DNA of 64,000 bases, from the NCBI RefSeq assembly GCF_002897375.1, contig NZ_BFAG01000010.1, forward strand, positions 124,001 through 188,000, written 5' to 3'. Under the pieces are notes generated by a model that was given only the letters and a program-made list of their open reading frames with translations, was not told the origin of the DNA and made no database searches. The position numbers and the translations under genes were made by a program. Below, piece after piece: positions 59,276 through 64,000 of this stretch. The number at the start of each line of letters is the position of its first letter. Positions within the stretch are counted from its first letter, which is position 1. Origin of the DNA: Deinococcus aerius (GTDB taxonomy: Bacteria; Deinococcota; Deinococci; Deinococcales; Deinococcaceae).

Positions 59276-59791
59276 TCAGGCCCGTCGGCAGAGCTGGTCC
59301 ACCTGCCGTAGCAGGGTGGGGAGGCGGTACTCGCCGTGCATCGCCCGGATGTGCCCGGCGGCGGCCTCCGCATCCAGGCCCGCCGCCGTCACGTGCAGCG
59401 GTCGCCCGCTCGGGCCACGCCGCACCGCGACCGCTGATGCCCCGCGAAAGGCGGACCTGGCGAACCCGATCACCGCCGTTCGCCGCCCCAGCGCCTCGTA
59501 CCGGTGCGCGCCTAGACCGGGAGCCTCCCCCAGCCACACGTGGCCGTCCACGATCACCACGTCCACCCGGGGGAGGACCGGGCGCAGCGTGGCGAGGAGG
59601 CCGGGCAGTTCCCGCCGGTAGAACTGGCCCGGCACGTAGGGGGCGGTGAGGGGGACACGCTCGATCAGGGTTGGCGCGGGCCTCTCTGCCCCCCACCGCT
59701 CGAAGAGCAGGCAGGCGCAGACAGCCTCCTGCTCCCGGTAGTCCACGTCCACACAGGCTTTGAAGAGGGGGACTGGGCGGTTCGCCGTCAT
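59276..59791 (-). CDS. nfi: Endonuclease V (short form)
   Basis: A 171-residue deaminated-base repair nuclease. Metal and active-site residues are visible: Asp15 in CVDVDY, Glu61 in YRRELPGLL and Asp82 in VIVDGHVWLG, followed by GLGAHRYEAL and MHGEYRLPTLLRQVDQLCR near the end. It cuts the second phosphodiester 3' of inosine in DNA. It is shorter than E. coli Nfi (about 220 aa) and belongs to a compact subfamily. The ATG at 59791 is chosen; the frame to 59974 is otherwise noise. It diverges from the oligoendopeptidase gene. Confidence 0.85.
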   Translation of the reverse strand: MTANRPVPLFKACVDVDYREQEAVCACLLFERWGAERPAPTLIERVPLTAPYVPGQFYRRELPGLLATLRPVLPRVDVVIVDGHVWLGEAPGLGAHRYEALGRRTAVIGFARSAFRGASAVAVRRGPSGRPLHVTAAGLDAEAAAGHIRAMHGEYRLPTLLRQVDQLCRRA

Positions 59792-59942
59792 ACCCGGATT
59801 CTCGGGGATGGCAGGTCCCGCGCCACGGCCCTGGCTGGCCTCCAATTGTGGCAGGCTGACGGGGAAGCCGAACTCACCCATGCTGCCCCCTTGTTGGCCG
59901 GGCCTTTTGGCCTCGCCCGCCCATCCCCCCTCGAGGAGCCCC

Positions 59943-61628
59943 ATGACCAACGCCACCGCGACTGCCTGGACCACCTTCGCCCCCCGCTACGAGGCCCTCG
60001 CCACCGAGCCGCTGAGCCCGGGGAACATCCCGGCGTGGCTGGAACGCTGGAGCGACCTGGAAAAGGACGTGATGGAGGTGCAGGCGCAGCTTATGCGGGC
60101 CAAGGACGCCGACCCCACCGACAGGGACGCCGAGCGGGCCTTTGTGAGCTTCGTGCAGGAGGTGCAGCCCGATGTCATGCGGGCGGGGCAACGCCTCAAC
60201 GACCGCCTGCTGGCACAGACGGGCTGGGAGCCGGAGGGGCCACATGTACAGATGCTCCGGCGGCTGCGGAACGAGGCGGCCCTGTACCGCGAGGAGAACC
60301 TGCCGCTGCTGAGCGAGATCACCACCCTCGCCAACGAGTTCAACAAGATCACGGGAGCCCTGCGTGCCCGGGTGAACGGCCAGGAGCTGACCATCCCCCA
60401 GGCTCAGCGCCTGCTCCTGGGACCGGACCGGGCCGAGCGGGAGGCCGCCTGGCGGGGCATCGCCGAGGCCAACCTGGGCGCCGCGCCGGAACTCGACGCC
60501 CTCTTCCTGAAGTTGCTGAGCCTGCGCCGCCAGGTCGCCAGGAACGCGGGCTGCGAGGACTTCCGGGCCTACGTGTGGCGGGCCATGAACCGCTTCGACT
60601 ACACCCCGGGGGACACGCGGCAGCTCCACGACGCGGTGGAGCAGCATGTCGTGCCCCTCCAGACCCGGATGAACGACGAGCGGCGGGAGGGGCTGGGGCT
60701 GGAGACGCTGCGCCCCTGGGACACCCAGGCCGATCCGCTGGGGCGCCCCGCGTTGCGGCCCTTCACGACCACCGAGGAGTACATCGCCACCGCCGAGCGG
60801 ATCTTCAGGGCCCTGGACCCGGACCTGGGGGCGCAGTTCGCCGCGATGCGCGAGGGCGGCTTCCTCGACCTGGACCCCCGCCCGGAGAAGGTGCCGGGCT
60901 ACGGGTACTGCAACTACCTGCCGCGCACGGGCTCCCCGTACATCTACTGGAGCGCGGTGGGGACCGACACGGACGTGCGGGTGCTGCTGCACGAGGCGGG
61001 GCACGCCTTTCACTTCCTGGCCTCGGGGAAGCCCGGCGACCTGATCTGGAACCTGCTCTCCCCCATCGAGTTCGCCGAGGTGGGCAGCCAGGCTATGGAG
61101 TTGCTGACGCTGCCACTCCTGGAGAAGCCGGTGGGGTACTACTCGCCGGAGGACGCCGCCCGTGCCCGGCGGGACAAGATCGAGACGGTGCTGCGGCAGT
61201 TCACCGGGCAGGCGACCGGGGACGCCTTTCAGCAGTGGCTCTACGCCGAGGCGCCGGGGGACGTGACCATAGAGCAGATCGACGCGAAATGGCTGGAATG
61301 CTCCGGGCGCTTTGACAGCGGGGTGGACTGGCGGGGCCTGGAGGACGTGCGGGCCAAGGGCTGGCAGTTCGTCCACATCTTCGCCATTCCCCTGTACCTG
61401 CTGGAATACTCCCTCGCCTGGATCGGGGCGCTACAGGTGTGGCAGTCGGCCCTGCGCGACCCGGAGAGGGCGCTGCGCCACTACAAGGAGGCGCTGGCGC
61501 TGGGCGGCACCCGGCCCCTCCCCGAGTTGTTCCGGGCGGCGGGGGCCCGCCTCGCCTTCGACGCCGGGACCCTGCGCGGCCTGATGGCCCTGCTGGAGGA
61601 GCAGTTGGGCGGGGCCGGGCGGGCCTGA
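59943..61628 (+). CDS. M3-family oligoendopeptidase
   Basis: A 561-residue cytoplasmic zinc peptidase of the PepF/thimet type. The zinc motif HEAGH starts at His350 in LLHEAGHAFH, the third ligand Glu lies in SPIEFAEVGSQAMELL, and the substrate-binding GYGYCNYLP segment precedes it. It hydrolyses short peptides. GGAG lies 8 bp before the ATG at 59943. Confidence 0.92.
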   Translation: MTNATATAWTTFAPRYEALATEPLSPGNIPAWLERWSDLEKDVMEVQAQLMRAKDADPTDRDAERAFVSFVQEVQPDVMRAGQRLNDRLLAQTGWEPEGPHVQMLRRLRNEAALYREENLPLLSEITTLANEFNKITGALRARVNGQELTIPQAQRLLLGPDRAEREAAWRGIAEANLGAAPELDALFLKLLSLRRQVARNAGCEDFRAYVWRAMNRFDYTPGDTRQLHDAVEQHVVPLQTRMNDERREGLGLETLRPWDTQADPLGRPALRPFTTTEEYIATAERIFRALDPDLGAQFAAMREGGFLDLDPRPEKVPGYGYCNYLPRTGSPYIYWSAVGTDTDVRVLLHEAGHAFHFLASGKPGDLIWNLLSPIEFAEVGSQAMELLTLPLLEKPVGYYSPEDAARARRDKIETVLRQFTGQATGDAFQQWLYAEAPGDVTIEQIDAKWLECSGRFDSGVDWRGLEDVRAKGWQFVHIFAIPLYLLEYSLAWIGALQVWQSALRDPERALRHYKEALALGGTRPLPELFRAAGARLAFDAGTLRGLMALLEEQLGGAGRA

Positions 61629-62080
61629 GCGGTTCGCCGTGACGGGAGGCGGGGGCCTGGGAGGGCGCCACGGATGGGCGTTCATCCCGCTCCCTCTGGG
61701 GCACCCCAGCATCGGGGGAGGCCCGGGAACCGAGGCCGGACCGGCCCGCGCTGTGCCCCCATGCCCACCGGGGTCCTCACCCTGAGCAACACGAAAGGGG
61801 CTTGCCCAGGGATGCTCCGCACTCGCCCGGCATGACGGGGTGCTGCGCCCCGCCCCAGGGTGAAACGGGCTCCGAATCCCCGCCGTCCTTCGCCCCTGAT
61901 CACCCGGAACACGGCTGGACATCCGCCGCTTGCCCACCCCCTTGAGTTCGGCCGGGCTTTCCCTGCGACTGGCTTGCCCTCTGCCCGGCCTCCCCATCGG
62001 GACCCCGTTCCGCGCCCGCCTTCACCTCACAAAGGTCGGTGTGGCCCGTGGGGCGTGTTAGGCATTTTAGCCGGGTGTTA
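61629..62080. other. Intergenic region with a dispersed repeat
   Basis: About 450 bp without a supported gene. It contains the diverged repeat at 61777-61836; the rest shows no coding pattern. Confidence 0.5.
61777..61836 (-). repeat. Dispersed imperfect inverted repeat, copy 2
   Basis: Read on the minus strand it is GTCATGCCGGGCG...GGAGCATCCCT...CCCTTTCG...GCTCAGGGTGA, matching both arms of the element at 33229-33290 with a diverged centre. Confidence 0.6.
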
Positions 62081-62109
62081 TTGACAATCCTTTTTACCCG
62101 GGAAATACT
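62081..62109 (+). promoter_or_regulatory. Strong leaderless promoter of the DUF2239 gene
   Basis: TTGACA (62081-62086), 17 bp, AATACT (62104-62109), then 6 bp to the ATG. CCGGGT (62071-62076) and ACCCGG (62096-62101) flank the -35 box as an inverted repeat and may be an operator. Confidence 0.75.
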
Positions 62110-62115
62110 CGGGTC

Positions 62116-62664
62116 ATGAGCGACTCCACCTACACCGCCTTTCTCGGGGGGCGACACCTGATCACCGCCCCCCTTCCCGAACTCCTGCGCGTCCTCAAGG
62201 CACACCACGACGCCGCCATCCTGGTGTTCGAGGACCAGACCGGGCGGCAGGTGGACTTCGACCTGCGCGGCAGCGTGGACGACGTTCTGGCCCGCCACGT
62301 GCCCGGGGCGCCCCGCAAGGGTCCCGGGCGCCCGAAGCTCGGCGTCGTGGCCCGCGAGGTGACCCTGCTGCCCCGCCACTGGGCCTGGCTGGACGAGCAG
62401 CGCGGCGGGGCCTCGGCCACCCTGCGCCGCCTGATCGACGAGGCGCGCAGGCAGGGGACCCCGGGGCAGGACGCGGCCCGCGCCGCAGAGGCTGCCGGGC
62501 GCGTGATTACGGCACTCGCGGGCGACCTGCCGAACTTTGAGGAGGCCAGCCGCGCCCTGTACGGCGGCCAGGGGGAGCGCTTCGCGGAGTTGACGCGCGC
62601 CTGGCCGGAGGACGTGCGCGACTACGCCCTGCGTCTGGCCCAACCCGCCTTCGCCGGGGCCTGA
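62116..62664 (+). CDS. DUF2239 family protein
   Basis: A 182-residue cytoplasmic protein. The N-terminal half (about 1-65, YTAFLGGRHLITAPL, ILVFEDQTGRQVDFDLRG) is followed by the conserved block GRPKLGVVAREVTLLPRHW near residues 73-95 and the helix GGASATLRRLIDEARR. Function of the family is unknown. It has one of the best promoter matches in the window and no Shine-Dalgarno site. Confidence 0.88.
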   Translation: MSDSTYTAFLGGRHLITAPLPELLRVLKAHHDAAILVFEDQTGRQVDFDLRGSVDDVLARHVPGAPRKGPGRPKLGVVAREVTLLPRHWAWLDEQRGGASATLRRLIDEARRQGTPGQDAARAAEAAGRVITALAGDLPNFEEASRALYGGQGERFAELTRAWPEDVRDYALRLAQPAFAGA

Positions 62665-63128
62665 AGAACCGTCGGGCCTGCCACTCCCCGAGAAACCCAA
62701 TCCGCCCCGCTCGCCCCCACAAGGATTTGAAGTCCCTTATGGGGATGTGGGAGACCCGCAACACCGCACTTCGGCGGGGCTGGCGCGAGCAGGGCGGGGC
62801 CGCCCTCGTGGCCGGGGTGCTGCACGCCCGCGAACGCCCGGAACCTGAGCGCCTGTGGCTGGACGAACTCCGGCCCGCCGGGGGTCCAGAGGTGGGCGGG
62901 GCCGGCACGTGTCCCGCGTCACCTCGCCCGGGCCCGGTGATAGCCGCGAATCGCGGCGCTGCTCCCCCGCCGTACGCCCCCGGCTGTGCCCGCGTGAGCC
63001 ACGTCACCGGGGGCGGCGAGGGCACACCCGCCGTACGCCGGAATGAAATGCCCGTGCCCTTCCGCCTGGGCTCCTTCTGTGGACAGGTCGGCTTGAGCCC
63101 TGGGCTGGGGCGTGGCACGATCAGGGGG
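62665..63128. other. Intergenic region
   Basis: About 460 bp; the AraC frame is open through it from 62727 but the codons show no domain-like pattern and no start signal, so it is treated as non-coding. Confidence 0.4.
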
Positions 63129-63578
<450 letters not shown>

Positions 63579-63582
63579 GGAC

Positions 63583-63993
63583 ATGGACCTCACCATTCAC
63601 CAGACCTTCCTCCCGCACGACGACCCGGACGCCTCGCTGGCCTTTTACCGCGACACCCTGGGCTTCGAGGTCCGGGGCGACGTTGGGTACGGTGGGATGC
63701 GCTGGATCACGGTCGGCCCCGAAGGTCAGTCCGGCCCCTCCATCGTCCTGTACCCGCCGGTCGCCACGCCCGGCATCACCGAGGCCGAGCGCCGCACCAT
63801 CGCCGAGATGATGGCGAAGGGCAGCTACGCCACCATCGTCCTCGCCACTCCTGACCTCGACGGCACGTTCGAGCGCTTGCAGGCCAGCGACGCCGAGGTC
63901 GTTCAGGAGCCGACCGCGCAGCCGTACGGCGTGCGCGATTGCGCTCTGCGCGATCCCGCGGGCAACCTGATCCGCATCCAGGAGCGGCGCTGA
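63583..63993 (+). CDS. VOC/glyoxalase-like protein
   Basis: A 136-residue vicinal-oxygen-chelate protein: DPDASLAFYRDTLGFEVRGD at the start and VRDCALRDPAGNLIRIQE at the end are the usual paired beta-alpha-beta-beta-beta motifs. It may bind a metal or a drug-like ligand. AraC-VOC pairs of this kind are common. TAGAGT (63571-63576) lies 6 bp before the ATG, so it could also be transcribed alone. Confidence 0.9.
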   Translation: MDLTIHQTFLPHDDPDASLAFYRDTLGFEVRGDVGYGGMRWITVGPEGQSGPSIVLYPPVATPGITEAERRTIAEMMAKGSYATIVLATPDLDGTFERLQASDAEVVQEPTAQPYGVRDCALRDPAGNLIRIQERR

Positions 63994-64000
63994 GCACCCG

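Overview
The window is about 70% G+C and reads as a Deinococcus-type chromosome or megaplasmid. Support comes from a four-gene hut operon, the family content (DUF2239, DUF1175 with an alpha-2-macroglobulin, short endonuclease V, BTAD/NB-ARC/TPR regulator), many starts with a TANNNT -10 box only 5-7 nt upstream (leaderless promoters, well known in Deinococcus) and a 17-bp palindrome resembling the radiation/desiccation response motif. The genus is an inference; no rRNA gene or intact tRNA gene is present.

Layout. 0-7.7 kb: a partial membrane protein, a small gene, the histidine-utilisation operon hutU-hutG-hutI-hutH (minus strand, all junctions overlapping) with a divergent IclR regulator and a palindromic operator between them, then a secreted LysM/C39-like protein. 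7.7-25 kb: a zone rich in broken genes (amidase, serine hydrolase, NmrA-like oxidoreductase, a secreted protein, a TPR protein, a frameshifted HxlR regulator, a 5'-incomplete LamG protein) mixed with intact genes: a beta-helix lipoprotein, a large BTAD-NB-ARC-TPR regulator divergent from a BBE-type FAD oxidase, two secreted proteins, a LacI regulator, a glutaminyl cyclase-like lipoprotein and a LAS-peptidase-like lipoprotein. 25-33 kb: a secreted HExxH protein and a 1462-aa thioester alpha-2-macroglobulin, a TetR/TIM-barrel divergent pair with a perfect 23-bp operator, and a DUF1175 protein. 33-40 kb: an ABC exporter, a small gene behind the RDR-like palindrome, a beta-propeller lipoprotein, an overlapping SDR/FAD-oxidoreductase pair and an aldo/keto reductase.

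40-50 kb: a GAF-GGDEF-EAL protein, a small hypothetical gene, a tRNA-3'-end-like fragment, a zinc alcohol dehydrogenase tail-to-tail with a cytochrome P450, a VapBC-like toxin-antitoxin pair, a tyrosine recombinase, and an EAL gene overlapping a LOV-GGDEF gene, which together look like a blue-light-responsive c-di-GMP module. 50-64 kb: a DHH phosphoesterase, two tandem cell-wall hydrolase lipoproteins with duplicated peptidoglycan-binding domains, an orphan XRE antitoxin whose toxin was apparently cut by a 130-bp dispersed repeat, an ABC transporter pair, a secreted alpha/beta hydrolase, endonuclease V, an M3 oligoendopeptidase, DUF2239, AraC and VOC proteins.

Three dispersed repeat families occur at least twice each: a 130-bp element in inverted orientation 31 kb apart, a roughly 60-bp imperfect inverted repeat, and a REP-like hairpin family. 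The most interesting items are the LOV-GGDEF/EAL module with a possible C8 frameshift tract, the RDR-like palindrome before an unknown gene, the toxin-antitoxin locus broken by a repeat, the hut operator, and the alpha-2-macroglobulin/DUF1175/HExxH neighbourhood.
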